In this document: positions 12,201 through 27,200 of the stretch, piece by piece | How the letters are laid out: each line of letters starts with the position of its first letter | How positions within the stretch are numbered: position 1 is the first letter of the stretch | DNA from: Gonatopus flavifemur | Taxonomy: Eukaryota > Arthropoda > Insecta > Hymenoptera > Dryinidae | NCBI GenBank assembly: GCA_018340375.1 | Contig: JAFFJZ010000009.1 | Location: forward strand, 14,710,501-14,774,500 | DNA: 64,000 nucleotides | Direction of reading: 5' to 3' | Program-made: the position numbers and the translations under genes | The notes under the pieces: generated by a model | What the model was told of the DNA's origin: nothing | Seen by the model: the letters and a program-made list of their open reading frames with translations, nothing else | Database searches by the model: none

Positions 12201-15200
12201 ATTATTGAACGTTTCCGATGGTATCAGCTGAATGAAAATCATCACGTTGCATACCGGTTGAGAAAAATAAATGAATTATTGAATGTGAGAGTTTCTGAAG
12301 GAAAATACGGTTTGAAATGTTCGTGGACTTAGACAGGTTTTACATGTTAAACAATAAGGGTGCTCTTATACGTATTTACGGATCCAATATATGAACGAAT
12401 CAATCCGAATTTCGAGAAAAAAGATTGTTGAACGTATTCGATGGTATCAGCTGAAAGAAACTCATCATGTTGCATGACGGTTGGGTAAAATAAATGATTT
12501 ATTGAATGTGAGAGTTTCTGACAGAGAATACGGTTTGAAATGTTTGCGGGCTTTGATAGGGTTCACATGTTAAACAATAAGTGTGCTCTTGAACGCTATT
12601 ACGGATCCAATATCTGAACGAATCAATCCGGATTCCGAGAGTAGAAATTATTGAACGTTTCCGATGGTATCAGCTGAATGAAAATCATCACGTTGCATAC
12701 CGGTTGAGAAAAATAAATGAATTATTGAATGTGAGAGTTTCTGAAGGAAAATACAGTTTGAAATGTTCGTGGACTTAGACAGGTTTTACATGTTAAACAA
12801 TAAGGGTGCTCTTATACGTATTTACGGATCCAATATATGAACGAATCAATCCGAATTTCGAGAAAAAAGATTGTTGAACGTATTCGATGGTATCAGCTGA
12901 AAGAAACTCATCATGTTGCATGACGGTTGGGTAAAATAAATGATTTATTGAATGTGAGAGTTTCTGACAGAGAATACGGTTTGAAATGTTTGCGGGCTTT
13001 GATAGGTTTCACATGTTAAACAATAAGTGTGCTCTTGAACGCTATTACGGATCCAATATCTGAACGAATCAATCCGGATTCCGAGAGTAGAAATCATTGA
13101 ACGTTTCCGATGGTATCAGCTGAATGAAAATCATCACGTTGCATACCGGTTGAGAAAAATAAATGAATTATTGAATGTGAGAGTTTCTGAAGGAAAATAC
13201 GGTTTGAAATGTTCGTGGACTTAGACAGGTTTTACATGTTAAACAATAAGGGTGCTCTTATACGTATTTACGGATCCAATATATGAACGAATCAATCCGA
13301 ATTTCGAGAAAAAAGATTGTTGAACGTATTCGATGGTATCAGCTGAAAGAAACTCATCTTGTTGCATGACGGTTGGGTAAAATAAATGATTTATTGAATG
13401 TGAGAGTTTCTGACAGAGAATACGGTTTGAAATGTTTGCGGGCTTTGATAGGTTTCACATGTTAAACAATAAGTGTGCTCTTGAACGCTATCACGGATCC
13501 AATATCTGAACGAATCAATCCGGATTCCGAGAGTAGAAATTATTGAACGTTTCCGATGGTATCAGCTGAATGAAAATCATCACGTTGCATACCGGTTGAG
13601 AAAAATAAATGAATTATTGAATGTGAGAGTTTCTGAAGGAAAATACGGTTTGAAATGTTCGTGGACTTAGACAGGTTTTACATGTTAAACAATAAGGGTG
13701 CTCTTATACGTGTTTACGGATCCAATATATGAACGAATCAATCCGAATTTCGAGAAAAAAGATTGTTGAACGTATTCGATGGTATCAGCTGAAAGAAACT
13801 CATCATGTTGCATGACGGTTGGGTAAAATAAATGATTTATTGAATGTGAGAGTTTCTGACGGAGAATACGGTTTGAAATGTTTGCGGGCTTTGATAGGTT
13901 TCACATGTTAAACAATAAGTGTGCTCTTGAACGCTATTACGGATCCAATATCTGAACGAATCAATTCGGATTCCGAGAGTAGAAATTATTGAACGTTTCC
14001 GATGGTATCAGCTGAATGAAAATCATCACGTTGCATACCGGTTGAGAAAAATAAATGAATTATTGAATGTGAGAGTTTCTGAAGGAAAATACAGTTTGAA
14101 ATGTTCGTGGACTTAGACAGGTTTTACATGTTAAACAATAAGGGTGCTCTTATACGTATTTACGGATCCAATATATGAACGAATCAATCCGAATTTCGAG
14201 AAAAAAGATTGTTGAACGTATTCGATGGTATCAGCTGAAAGAAACTCATCATGTTGCATGACGGTTGGGTAAAATAAATGATTTATTGAATGTGAGAGTT
14301 TCTGACAGAGAATACGGTTTGAAATGTTTGCGGGCTTTGATAGGTTTCACATGTTAAACAATAAGTGTGCTCTTGAACGCTATTACGGATCCAATATCTG
14401 AACGAATCAATCCGGATTCCGAGAGTAGAAATCATTGAACGTTTCCGATGGTATCAGCTGAATGAAAATCATCACGTTGCATACCGGTTGAGAAAAATAA
14501 ATGAATTATTGAATGTGAGAGTTTCTGAAGGAAAATACGGTTTGAAATGTTCGTGGACTTAGACAGGTTTTACATGTTAAACAATAAGGGTGCTCTTATA
14601 CGTATTTACGGATCCAATATATGAACGAATCAATCCGAATTTCGAGAAAAAAGATTGTTGAACGTATTCGATGGTATCAGCTGAAAGAAACTCATCATGT
14701 TGCATGACGGATGGGTAAAATAAATGATTTATTGAATGTGAGAGTTTCTGACGGAGAATACGGTTTGAAATGTTTGCGGGCTTTGATAGGTTTCACATGT
14801 TAAACAATAAGTGTGCTCTTGAACGCTATTACGGATCCAATATCTGAACGAATCAATTCGGATTCCGAGAGTAGAAATTATTGAACGTTTCCGATGGTAT
14901 CAGCTGAATGAAAATCATCACGTTGCATACCGGTTGAGAAAGATAAATGAATTATTGAATGTGAGAGTTTCTGAAGGAAAATCCGGTTTGAAATGTTCGT
15001 GGACTTAGACAGGTTTTACATGTTAAACAATAAGGGTGCTCTTATACGTATTTACGGATCCAATATATGAACGAATCAATCCGAATTTCGAGAAAAAAGA
15101 TTGTTGAACGTATTCGATGGTATCAGCTGAAAGAAACTCATCATGTTGCATGACGGTTGGGTAAAATAAATGATTTATTGAATGTGAGAGTTTCTGACAG

Positions 15201-18200
15201 AGAATACGGTTTGAAATGTTTGCGGGCTTTGATAGGGTTCACATGTTAAACAATAAGTGCGCTCTTGAACGCTATTACGGATCCAATATCTGAACGAATC
15301 AATCCGGATTCCGAGAGTAGAAATTATTGAACGTTTCCGATGGTATCAGCTGAATGAAAATCATCACGTTGCATACCGGTTGAGAAAAATAAATGAATTA
15401 TTGAATGTGAGAGTTTCTGAAGGAAAATACGGTTTGAAATGTTCGTGGACTTAGACAGGTTTTACATGTTAAACAATAAGGGTGCTCTTATACGTATTTA
15501 CGGATCCAATATATGAAAGAATCAATCCGAATTTCGAGAAAAAAGATTGTTGAACGTATTCGATGGTATCAGCTGAAAGAAACTCATCATGTTGCATGAC
15601 GGTTGGGTAAAATAAATGATTTATTGAATGTGAGAGTTTCTGACAGAGAATACGGTTTGAAATGTTTGCGGGCTTTGATAGGGTTCACATGTTAAACAAT
15701 AAGTGTGCTCTTGAACGCTATTACGGATCCAATATCTGAACGAATCAATCCGGATTCCGAGAGTAGAAATTATTGAACGTTTCCGATGGTATCAGCTGAA
15801 TGAAAATCATCACGTTGCATACCGGTTGAGAAAAATAAATGATTTATTGAATGTGAGAGTTTCTGAAGGAAAATACGGTTTGAAATGTTCGTGGACTTAG
15901 ACAGGTTTTACATGTTAAACAATAAGGGTGCTCTTATACGTATTTACGGATCCAATATATGAACGAATCAATCCGAATTCCGAGAAAAAAGATTGTTGAA
16001 CGTATTCGATGGTATCAGCTGAAAGAAACTCATCATGTTGCATGACGGTTGGGTAAAATAAATGATTTATTGAATGTGAGAGTTTCTGACGGAGAATACG
16101 GTTTGAAATGTTTGCGGGCTTTGATAGGTTTCACATGTTAAACAATAAGTGTGCTCTTGAACGCTATTACGGATCCAATATCTGAACGAATCAATCCGGA
16201 TTCCGAGAGTAGAAATCATTGAACGTTTCCGATGGTATCAGCTGAATGAAAATCATCACGTTGTATACCGGTTGAGAAAAATGAATGATTTATTGAATTT
16301 GAGAGTTTCTGATGGAGAATACGGTTTCATATCAAATCCACAGTTAAAATGAATCCTTTTATTCAAAAATGGTGATTTACAAAATTTTTATAAGTATAAT
16401 GATTATTCATTTCTTTGTACTCAATTTATCCAGTACAGACACGTTGTTTATGGATAGGAATCTCAAAGCAACTCAACGTTATACAACTTTGAAAAATGCT
16501 TTTTTCATGGCACAAAAACCATTCCCTGCCTGACGATTTTTCGACTGGTTTTCCCCGGCATTCTCATCTGGGTTTCGTGTGCGTTATGAACTGATTGCCA
16601 CGCGTAAGAAGAAATTTATGATGGTATGGGGTATACAGATTATTGAAAAAATGTATCGAAATAATCAACAGCGTATTTGTGCACGGAGAAAAGGTATCTT
16701 AAAAACTACCATAATTTATGAATTTTCAGCACTGGTCGCCCCGAGTCTCAATATTTACCTGAACAAACCTCTAAAAGTACCATCATGGCTGGGACTTCGA
16801 TAAGGAAGGTACCATACTTATTCTGAAAAGTCCAAGAAGTTATCCCCACGAACAATGAATTTTGGCGTTTCAATGGACCGCTGATGGCCCTGCAATGCCA
16901 GGAAAGAGCCGTTACTGGCCCCTCGAAACGCTTGCAGTCGTGTTTGCTGGGATGGTACTCTTAGAGATCCGTGCAAGTAAATGTTCCGACTCGGGTCAGA
17001 CCAGCGCTGAAAATCCATAAATTATGGTAATTTTCAGGATATCTATTTTCTCAGTGTGTTGAATCAGGAAATTTTTTGTAAATTCCATGATTGCAGTAGA
17101 AAAACTGTGATGTTTTTGATCAGTCTAAACTTTATCATACTGGTCTGACGATACCGTCACGCAGCGTGACCAGCGTACAAACTTGGACCGATAGATCACG
17201 AATCGTGAGACACCATTAAATCGAACTGCCAATAAGAATACAAGGAAATTCCGTAAGATACGGACTGGAGTCTGTGTTTTGTAACACTTCTGTCAGGAAC
17301 TATTACGTTGTAGATCTAGCAATCGGATACGCATCCTTTCAGATTCTCACTCAAAACTCAAATTTTAACTGTTTCTAGCAGACGTTGCCCACGAATAGAA
17401 GTGCCAGTCAAAAACGCTTAATAACAATCTTTAACCGGACGTAATCGATCGAAGCAATTTCCGTACGCACACAGTGAAAAATATTTTGTATTTGTGTTGA
17501 AAACGGTTTGTGTTAAAAAATGTGGTGTGTTGAAATAACACAAAGTTTCTGTTACTTTATTTTGTAACATGAACACATCTGTGTACATTCCATATGTCTC
17601 GTGTACATTGATATAAAAGTGATAATATTCAAATACAACTCAGTCATTCGAGTATCTTATAATAAAAGGAACAAGAACTAATGAAATTTGAAACAGTTAT
17701 AATTGATTCATTGTTAAAATTTATGTTATCTGTAGATAACCTCACTTTTCTGACAGATAACCTCAAAATTGCGTTTTCTAAAACATAGAGTAATCCAGGG
17801 TGAGATGACGCACTTTCCCACTCCAAGAGGAGATTAGGTTAAAATCTTCAGATCTTCTTTGGAAAAATGAGGTTGCATATATTATTTCATGCTGTAAAAA
17901 AGGGGGAAAGTGCTTCATCTTACCCTGAATTATTCCTTCTAGTGACGATATTTCAACACAAAGTTTATGTTGAATTTGAACACAAATTTTGTGTTGACCG
18001 GTTCTAACACCAAAATTGTGTTGATTTCACACAATATTTTTTACTGTGCAGTCAAACACCAATTAAATATTTTTTCCACTATTCCATTTTGTCACGCCAT
18101 TCTGTTGCGCCTGTGCGGGTCATCACCATAAAGATCCATCAAAATCATCATGGTGAAATCCATACTACTGCGCGTGAATCATGAATCTTTAATTCCGCGT

Positions 18201-21200
18201 AAGAACAGACTGCTAATGAAATATGTAAATCCTCTAGAAGACTGTCACAATTTTCAAGCGGGATTCCAAATTAATTCTGGCCTTTTTTTTAAATATGATG
18301 ATCGCAGTTGGAAACTTTCATTGTTTCGATCAGTCCATGCTGTAGGATACTGGATTCGCCAATACTGTTAGGAACTATCACATTTTGGATCTAGTGATCG
18401 GATAGTCGTCCTTTCAGATTCTGACTCAAATTTCAACTGTTTCCAACAGGCGTTGCTCATAAATAGAAATGCCAGTCAAAAACGCTCAATGAAAATCTTT
18501 GACCGGATCTAAGCGGTGCGAGCCATTTCCAAACGCAATCAAATACTAAGTAAATATTTCTTGAGTGTTCCAATGCGGCTATGCGGAGTCAAAAACCGCT
18601 CTAATACTGTCAGAAAATTGTTTTGACTGTTTCTGACAGCAATTTTCAGCAGGGAATATAGAATCACTTTATTCGGCCCACATCTCGTACCCGTGTACAG
18701 CTGCGTAGGTTAAGCGTTAGGTAGTTGATAGGATAGGTTAAGCGTTGAGTACCCGGGGAAAAAAAACCACGTTGAAAACAACGTGGAAAACAACGTTGAA
18801 AACTTGGTTGAAAACAACGTTAAAAACAACGTTGTATACCATGGTAAAATGGTCGCTCTTCGGGAATTAAAAAAACAACGTGGAAAACAACGTGGTTTTC
18901 AACGTTGTTGTGACGTATCACGAAATGCGTTTCCTAATAGAATCCTCATAATAGACCCCACTACCATAACCGCGCTTGAAAAATCGTAGGAAAACTACGT
19001 AGTAAACAACGTTGAAAACTACGTTGTTTTCAAGGACACATCACACACCGATAAAACTGTGCAGTATTCACAACTTCCACATTTGTCGGCGATAAACCAT
19101 CAGATATTAAAAAACACTTGTCTCCAAAATCAATTTTTTTTCTTTTTCGTGGATTGGAATGGAAGTGGTGAAATCCATACTACTGCGCATGAATCATGAA
19201 TCTTCAATTCCGCGTAAGAACAGACTGCTCATGAAATATGTAAATCCTCTAGGAAACTGTCATGATTTTGAAGCGGGGACGCAAAGTGATTCTGGCTTCT
19301 TTCAAATATGATGATTGCAGCCAGAAACTTTCATCTTTTCGATCAGTCCACGCTGTAGGATACTGGATTCGCCAATACTGTCAGGAACTATCACATTTTG
19401 GATCTAGTGATCGGATCACCGTTCTTTCAGATTCTGACTCAAATTTCAACTGTTTCCAACAGGCGTTGCTCATAAATAGAAATGCCAATCAAAAACGCTC
19501 AATGAAAATCTTTGACCGTATCTAAGCGGTGCAAGCCATTCCCAAACGCAGTGAAATACGAACTAAATATTTTTTGCGCGTTCCAATGCGGCTATGCGAA
19601 GTCAAAAACCGCTCTAATACTGTCAACAAATTTTTTTGACTGTTTCTGACTGGAATTTTCAGCAGGGACTCTTGTATCCATTGATGAATATTTAGAAACA
19701 ACTTATCATCAAAGTTGTATGGAAAATATTTCAAATGGAATTCTAAAACATTAGTTACTCGTCACCATTTCTCGATCCGATATACACGGAAAGATCGAAT
19801 TCATCAATATTTAGAAAGCGTTCATCAACGTTTAGAAAACTGACTGTCAATTAAGGGAAAAAGAGAACCACTGAAGAATATTCGTAGTGAGTTTACCGAA
19901 AATTGGTAGTGAAAATACTAAAAGTTGATAGACTTACTGTTATTTCTCACAGTGAAACTATCAACTTATAGTAAACTGCCTACAAATATTCTGCAGCGAT
20001 CCTCTTTTTCCCTGAATTGACAGTCGGTTTGTCTAAATTATGATACACTCGGTCTTTCCGTGTACCAAAAATCTTTGGTTTTCTTTAGGAATTGAATCAT
20101 GATTGACTTTATTAGCAATTTTTTGAGTATATAAAATGAAAACTGTAAAATATATCACAACCCAGGGACATGATATTAAAGGGCATTATTATAAAACCAG
20201 ACAAGAAATTTTTGCTTTGCTTTAGAAATTCAATAATCCTTGACTTTATTAGCACCTTTTTAAATTCATAAAATAAAAACTGTGAAAGATATTACAACTC
20301 AGATACATTATATCAGGAGAGATCATTAAAAAATCATACAAGAAGCGGAAATTGAATATTATAATGTTTTGATATCTATTTGATCAGAACAAAATCTTTC
20401 AAAAACTCAGGGTAGCAAAAACAACCTTCGACTGGCTGATACCACCAAAACTTTCAGACACCTACATTTATAGAATAACAAAATTTAAAATTCACAAATG
20501 GATTTTTTTGTGATTTCTTTTATGTGATATCAGTTGATTCATTTGTGTAGGGTGTTTTAAAAAGAAGTTGTTTTCGAGTGAAGGGTCTTGAACTCTTGAT
20601 TCCGACCCCAAACTGAACCTCCTGCAACCTGGGGTCCCTAGCTTTAGATTTAGAGGTCACCCAATCGAGTTTTATATTACGATTTTGATGCCAGTCTGAA
20701 AAACCGCTCAAAGTGGGGGAATTCAGGAATTTTGTGTTCATAATCTACTACAGGTCGTAATTCTTAACCGATTTTGATTTTTTTAAAATGCTCAGAATCA
20801 AATTCTCAAGAGAACTGTCGTTCCACATTTTTTGGTCCCTCCCTAATTTTTCAATAAATAAACAAATAGTGTGGGAAAATCTTCAATTTCAGGTATTCGA
20901 GCTTGTATCTTCCGAAAAAGTCTTGGGATAAAGTTACTATACAGCAAGATTATTACAGGTGTGCTCATTAAACATGAATAATTCGGATAATTACGAATCC
21001 AATTATCATAAAGAATTTTATAAACAATTTCATAAAAAAATCAGTATTTGGAATAATTTTCGATTGGGAAATTTTTGAATGGCAGAGAAATTTTTGTTTC
21101 GTGGTATTTATTGGGAGTCATCATGAATAGTCACAAGTAGTGAATAATGTTCAAATGGAATTGATATTCATAATTGTTATAAACGATTTTATAAACAAAT

Positions 21201-24200
21201 TCTGCACTGAGGAACTTTCTGATGGAAACCTATATCAAGAATTTCCTCTAGGAATCTCTTAAAATTAGAACATTCTCTCGAAAATTACTGAACTTTCCTG
21301 TAAATATCTAATAAACTCTGAAAACTTGACATGTTCAGAAGGGGAAACATTGTTGTTTTATGTATTTAGTGCGTATCACCCTAAGACTCACAGTTTGTAT
21401 CAAAATTCCTGCAGGAATTAGAACCAAACTTTTCTTCGAGAGAATTCTTTGATGGAAGGAAAACATATTATTCCTGCGGTATCTATTGGAAATTATTGTC
21501 ATGTGATGATAGGAAGTCAATGGAAATCCATATTTTGCATTTACAACCCTAAACTTATTTCTTTTCATATCCAAAAATTTTCCAATTGAGAATTTGTTTG
21601 TTTACAAAATTGTTAACAACAATAGTTTGTGTTGATTTCAATTGAAATTTAATTGCAGATTGTAACTAATGGGAACTCTATATAAAAACAGAAACAAAAT
21701 ATTTTTCCCGCTGAAAACACCTCTGAGTTGAGAATTTGTTTATAAAATTATTTACAACAATGATATGGATATCAGCTTTTATCTTTGTTCTTTCACTCAA
21801 ATTTTTCCTAGGATAATTCCAAGGAACTAAAAATGAGAACTTCATATTTACATCGGAGATTATCCCAATTACTGATGTTTTAATGAAAATTGTTTATAAA
21901 ATTGTTCATAATTATTGAATCCGTAATTATTCAAATTATTCATGTTTAATGAGCACACCTGTAATAATCTTGCTGTATAGTAACTTTATCCCAAGACTTT
22001 TTTGGAAGATACAAGCTCAAATACCTGAAATTGAAGATTTTCCCACACTATTTGTTTATTTATTGAAAAATTAGGAAGGGACCAAAAAATGTGGAACGAC
22101 AGTTCTCTTGAGAATTTAATTCTGAGCATTTAAAAAAAAAAATCATCGGAATCGTTCAAGAATTACGACCTGGAGTAGATTATGAACACAAAATTCCTGA
22201 ATTCCCCACTTTAAGTGGTTTTTCAGACTGGCATCACAATCGCAATATAAAACTCGATTGAGCGACCTCTAAATCTAAAGCTAGGGACATCAGGTTGCAG
22301 GAGGTGCACTTCGGGGTCGGAATCAAGAGTTTAAGACCCTTCACTCGAAAACAATTTTTTCTTTAAACAACCTGGTGTATATATATATAGTCGGTTACAT
22401 GACGGAACGTAACAAGTCACTTTATGATTTCCCCATTTTTTCTGAATTTTCATCAATTTGGAAGTTGAATAATCGTTCGAAATAAATTTCGAATCGTTCG
22501 AATTTCATACCAAATTTGTGAGGGATCGCATCAGAAACATTTTTCACCATAAGAATAATAATTATTCAAAAATGTGACTTGTTACGTTTTATCATGTGAA
22601 CGATGATATATGTGTGTAGTAGAGCTGTGCGGTTAATCGATTAATTGACAAAGACGGTTAATTGATAACCAATTAATCGATTAACCAATTAATTGCTTGA
22701 TTTCAATGAATTGCTTCGTCAATTAATCGATTAACCGATTGATTGCTTGATTTCAATTAATTGAAATTTCGATTAATTGGTTAATCAATTAATTGATTTT
22801 TCGGTTAATCGACTAATAGATCGAAAATTGAGAATTCTTATTAAGAATTAATCCATCAGTCGATTAACCGAAAAATCAATTAATTGATTAACCAATTAAT
22901 CGAAATTTCAATTAATTGACGAAGCAATTAATTGGTTAATCGATTAATTGGTTATCAATTAACCGTTTTTAACAATTAATCGATTAACCGCACAGCTCTA
23001 GACTGTGTAGTATAGAAACGGAAGCGTTTGCTGTGCAGGTTTATTATTTCTTAAGGAATTATCGTTGAAGTTTGAATCGTGTATTGAAATAAAATCTGAA
23101 CTGCGGATGGGGGGATATGTTTGGTTGATGAATGTTACGGTTGTAGAAATGATGTTTCCAGGTGAGACATATTATTCTGCAAGGGTAGAATCAGGACCTA
23201 CTATTATATTTCTAGGTTTAATAACATACGTTATCAATTTGCTTCCATGAACGATTCAAACTTCAAGAATATTTTTGGAAAGTGCTGATATTACAACAAC
23301 ATTACACATTCATCCTTCTGAATTATCTTATTTCTATTATCGAGACTCCAACAAGACCAAGACGAGACCATGACGAGACCCAGAATTTTGAATTTTTTCG
23401 AGACCACCTCTATTCAAAATGCGTAATGTATGACAGAGTCCCCGAAATGCGGTGTACTTCTGACACGAGTTCTCAAACTGCGTGATACATCAGAGAGTCC
23501 TCGAAATTCGCGATGTATATCAGAGTCCTCAAAATGCGGTATACCTCGGACACAGAGTTCCCAACAAAATCATAGTACACGACGTTGATTGCTCAATTCT
23601 ATTAGATTAATCAATCATATCTTTGATTCTATGAGAATTGACCAATGGATGAAGTGGACTATAATTTGGTTGTTGATTCAATGTTGATAGTACCTCCCGA
23701 TGCTGTTTGGGACAAATTCCTCAATATGCCTCCGGGGCATAAAATTCATAGATATTTCGAAGAGTAGTTCTGAAACTCCGTGATGAATCAGGATGTCCTG
23801 AGAGTGCGTAATGTATGACAGAGTCCCCGAAATGCGGCGTACCTTTGCCATGAGTTCTCAAACTGCGTGGTATATTGGAGAGTCCTGAAAATGCGTAATG
23901 TATGACAGAGTCCCCGAAATGTGGTGTACTCCTGTTAAAAGTTCTCAAATTGCGTGGTATATCTAGGTGTCCTCAAATTGCGTCATGTATATGAGAGTCC
24001 TCGAAATGCGGTGCACCTCTGACATGACGCCAGTAGAAATGGCCCAAGTTTTTCCCTATGACCGATAAGGCACTAACGAGGAAACACTAATTAGGAAAAA
24101 CCAGCAACGCGCTAGTCAGTAACTCGTAACTTTGGTCCAAATAGCATTGATTGAGCAACCCTAATGAGCTGCTGATCAGTATTTAATAAATGAAACTAAT

Positions 24201-27200
24201 GAATGGTATTCTGTTGAAACTGTCACTCATAATGACCAGTCCTCATCCCCAGTATCAATTCAATGGAGACGAATGCATTTTCCAGTCTTGAAAAATGCAT
24301 TTGTCAATGATCAGTATATTTTTCCCACTTATTGTCAGGAATTACAGTATTGTTGATGATTTGACGTTCAGAATGCTAAAAATTGCAGCAGCAATACAGT
24401 TATATTTGATAACAAACGCGAATCACATTTGATCCATTTTCAGACTTGATGCAATCTAAATCCTGTTCATTCCATCTATACTCCAAGTGGAGTGTTATAG
24501 TTATTACTATGATATAGTATAAACTATACATCCTATGATAGTTCTATTCCTCTTTGATAACTTGGCGAGGAGACAAAGTTATTGGATTTTATGGAGGAAA
24601 ATACTTTCAGCCTCACTTTTTTACACCTCATTCGATTTCTTGAGGAGTCTTCAAGTGAAATATGATGATTATGGTTTCCCAATCAACAATCTGTTTGAAG
24701 TGAAACGTCAAGCCACTTTGGTGGAATGAATCCTTCGTGAATGAGAATAAGGTATACGCAAAACATGAGTCGTTAGATAAATTGACTTATATATTGGAAG
24801 CGCAGTCAGTTTCTTCTCTTCGGTAATAAAATAACATCGCTCCATGTGATGTATCAAAGGAATTGCAAATGTAATCATTTAAATGGATTGATACTGGGTT
24901 CATTGCAGTTCACTCCCATCACTTTGAGATAAATAATATTCAAGAATTTCGCGCAGTTTGGTTAATCATTGAATTTTCATTTCAAATGTCTCATTAACAT
25001 TCCATGAGAACACGAATCAGAGCAACGCGGACATCCGTACCCTGGTAGAAATTTCACAAGTTTTTCCCTATGACCGATGAGGCACTAGCAAGGAAAAACT
25101 AATTAGGAGAAACTAGCAAGGCGCTGGTAAGTAACTGGTAAGTTGGATCCAACTAGCATTGGTTGAGCAAAACTAATGAGCTACTCATCAGTATTTAATG
25201 AATCGAACTAGTGAATAATAATAAGTTAAAACCGTCTTTAATAATTACAAGTACTCATTCCTAATATAAATTAAATGGAGACAAATGCACTTTTCAATCT
25301 TGAAATTACAGTATTGTCGATGATTTGACGTTAAAAATAACTGCAAATCGAGCAACAATACTGACATATTTGATAACAACCCATGTAGCACTTTCACTCC
25401 AAAAGCTGAAGATCTCTTGAGAAACCTTTTCGAATGTTTTTGGAGTCTTAGTGCCATATGGGAAGCGCGAATAACATTTGATTCATTTCCAGACTTGAAA
25501 GGCAAATTCTGTTCATTTCAACTGTACTCTAATTGAAGAATTGTAGTTATTACTATGATATAGTATATCCCATGACAGGTCTATTCTTCTTTCAAAGCAT
25601 GACGAAGGTACAAAGTTATTGGATTTTATGAAAGAATGTACTATCACTCCCACTTTTGTACACCACTAATAATTTTTCATGTTATCAAGTGAAATATAAT
25701 TATGGTACTTTGCCAATCAACAATCTCTATAAAGTGGAATGACCAGCCACTTTGTTGGAATAAATTCTTTGCGAATAAGAAGTAGGTATCCACAAAACTT
25801 GAGTCGATAGAGAAATACAGAAATTGACTTATATATTGGGAGCGCAGTCAGTTTTCTTCCCTTTGATTACCATGAACTATTGACACGATAGATACTTATG
25901 AGAGATTGATTGTCCAAAATTACTTAAAAATAACTTCATTGAACCATATATGTAGTTATAAATAATAATAATTAGACATGAACAAATTATTCGGTCAATT
26001 TGTAAAAATCAAAATCAATTGAACATTTATCATGTTGCATGTGAGTTATGTATTTCTGCATAACTTTATTGAACAATACATATGTGTGGTTATAAATGTA
26101 GCGTATATAAGATTTTTACAAATAGAAAAACCATCCCTTAAATTACGAGCGCAGGGAATTTCTTTCATTACGATAACTTACATGCAACATGATAAATATT
26201 CAATTGATTTTGATTCTTACAAATTGACTGAATAATTTGTTCATATCTAATTGTTTATAACTAAATGTATAGTTCAATGAAGTTATTCTTAAGTAATTTT
26301 TGACAATAGATCTCTTATAAGTATCTATCGTGTCAATAGTTCATAGTAATCAAAGGGAAGAAAACTGACTGCGCTCCCAATATATATAAGTCAATTTCTC
26401 TATCGACTCAAGTTTTGTGGATACTTACTACTTACTCACAAAGAATTTATTCCAACAAAGTAACTGGCAATTCAATTTTATACAGATTGTTGATTGGAAA
26501 AATAACATCACTTCATTTCACTTGATAACATGAAAAATCACTAGTGGTGTACAAAAGTGGTAGTGATAGCACATTCTTTCAGAAAATTGGCATGATAGGT
26601 ACTCAAATGTGATTTTCTTCCAAACTGTATTTCTGCATAACTTCATTGAACAATACATATGTGTGGTTATAAATGAAGCGTATATAAGGTTTTTACAAAT
26701 AGAAAAACCATCTCTCAAATTACAAGTGCATTATAATGGAGGAAATTCCCTGCGCTTCTAATTTAAGAGATGATTTTTCTAGTGGTAAGAATCTTACGCT
26801 CCATTTATAATTACATATATGTATCATTCAATGAATTTATGTACAAATATTTTTGGAATCAAATCACAATCGAGTATCTATCATGCCAGTTGTCTGAAAG
26901 AATGTACTACCACTACCACTTTTGTACACCTCTACTGATTTTCCATGTGATCAGGTGAAATAAAGTGATGTTATTTTTCCAATCCACAATCTGTATAAAG
27001 TGAAATTGCCAGTCACTTTGTTGGAATAAATTCTTTGCAAATAAGTAGTAAGTATCCACAAAACTTGAGTCGATAGAGAAATTGATTTATATATATTGGG
27101 AGCGCAGTCAGTTTTCTTCCCTTTGATTACCATGAACTATTGGCACGATAGATACTTATAAGAGATTGATTGTCAAAAATTACTTAAGCATAATTTCATT

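Larger units (their letters stand above)
17085..19670. repeat. Three tandem copies of a repeat of about 0.5 kb or more
   Basis: The segments about 17,085-18,120, 18,150-18,660 and 19,170-19,670 share TTTCGATCAGTCCA, GGATCTAGTGATCGGAT, AATAGAAATGCCAGTCAAAA and related blocks. The first copy is more diverged and is split by the 17,470-18,048 element. Non-coding. Confidence 0.8.
10636..23412. mobile_element. 12.8-kb hAT-like non-autonomous insertion
   Basis: Left end TAGGGGTGGCCGCAAGACC, right end GAGACCACCTCTA. The ends are about 15-bp imperfect inverted repeats followed by AAGACCAAGACGAGAC-type repeats on both sides. Flanks CTCAAAAT (10,628-10,635) and TTCAAAAT (23,413-23,420) form an 8-bp duplication with one mismatch. 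Removing the insert restores the R-family phrase CTCAAAATGCGTAATGTATG seen intact elsewhere. It contains a satellite array, three tandem copies of another repeat, and several MITEs. No transposase is visible. Confidence 0.75.

Noticed and set aside
11340..16330. Regularly spaced repeats as a CRISPR array
   Set aside because: Whole 223-bp monomers repeat with no unique spacers, in eukaryotic DNA; this is a satellite.
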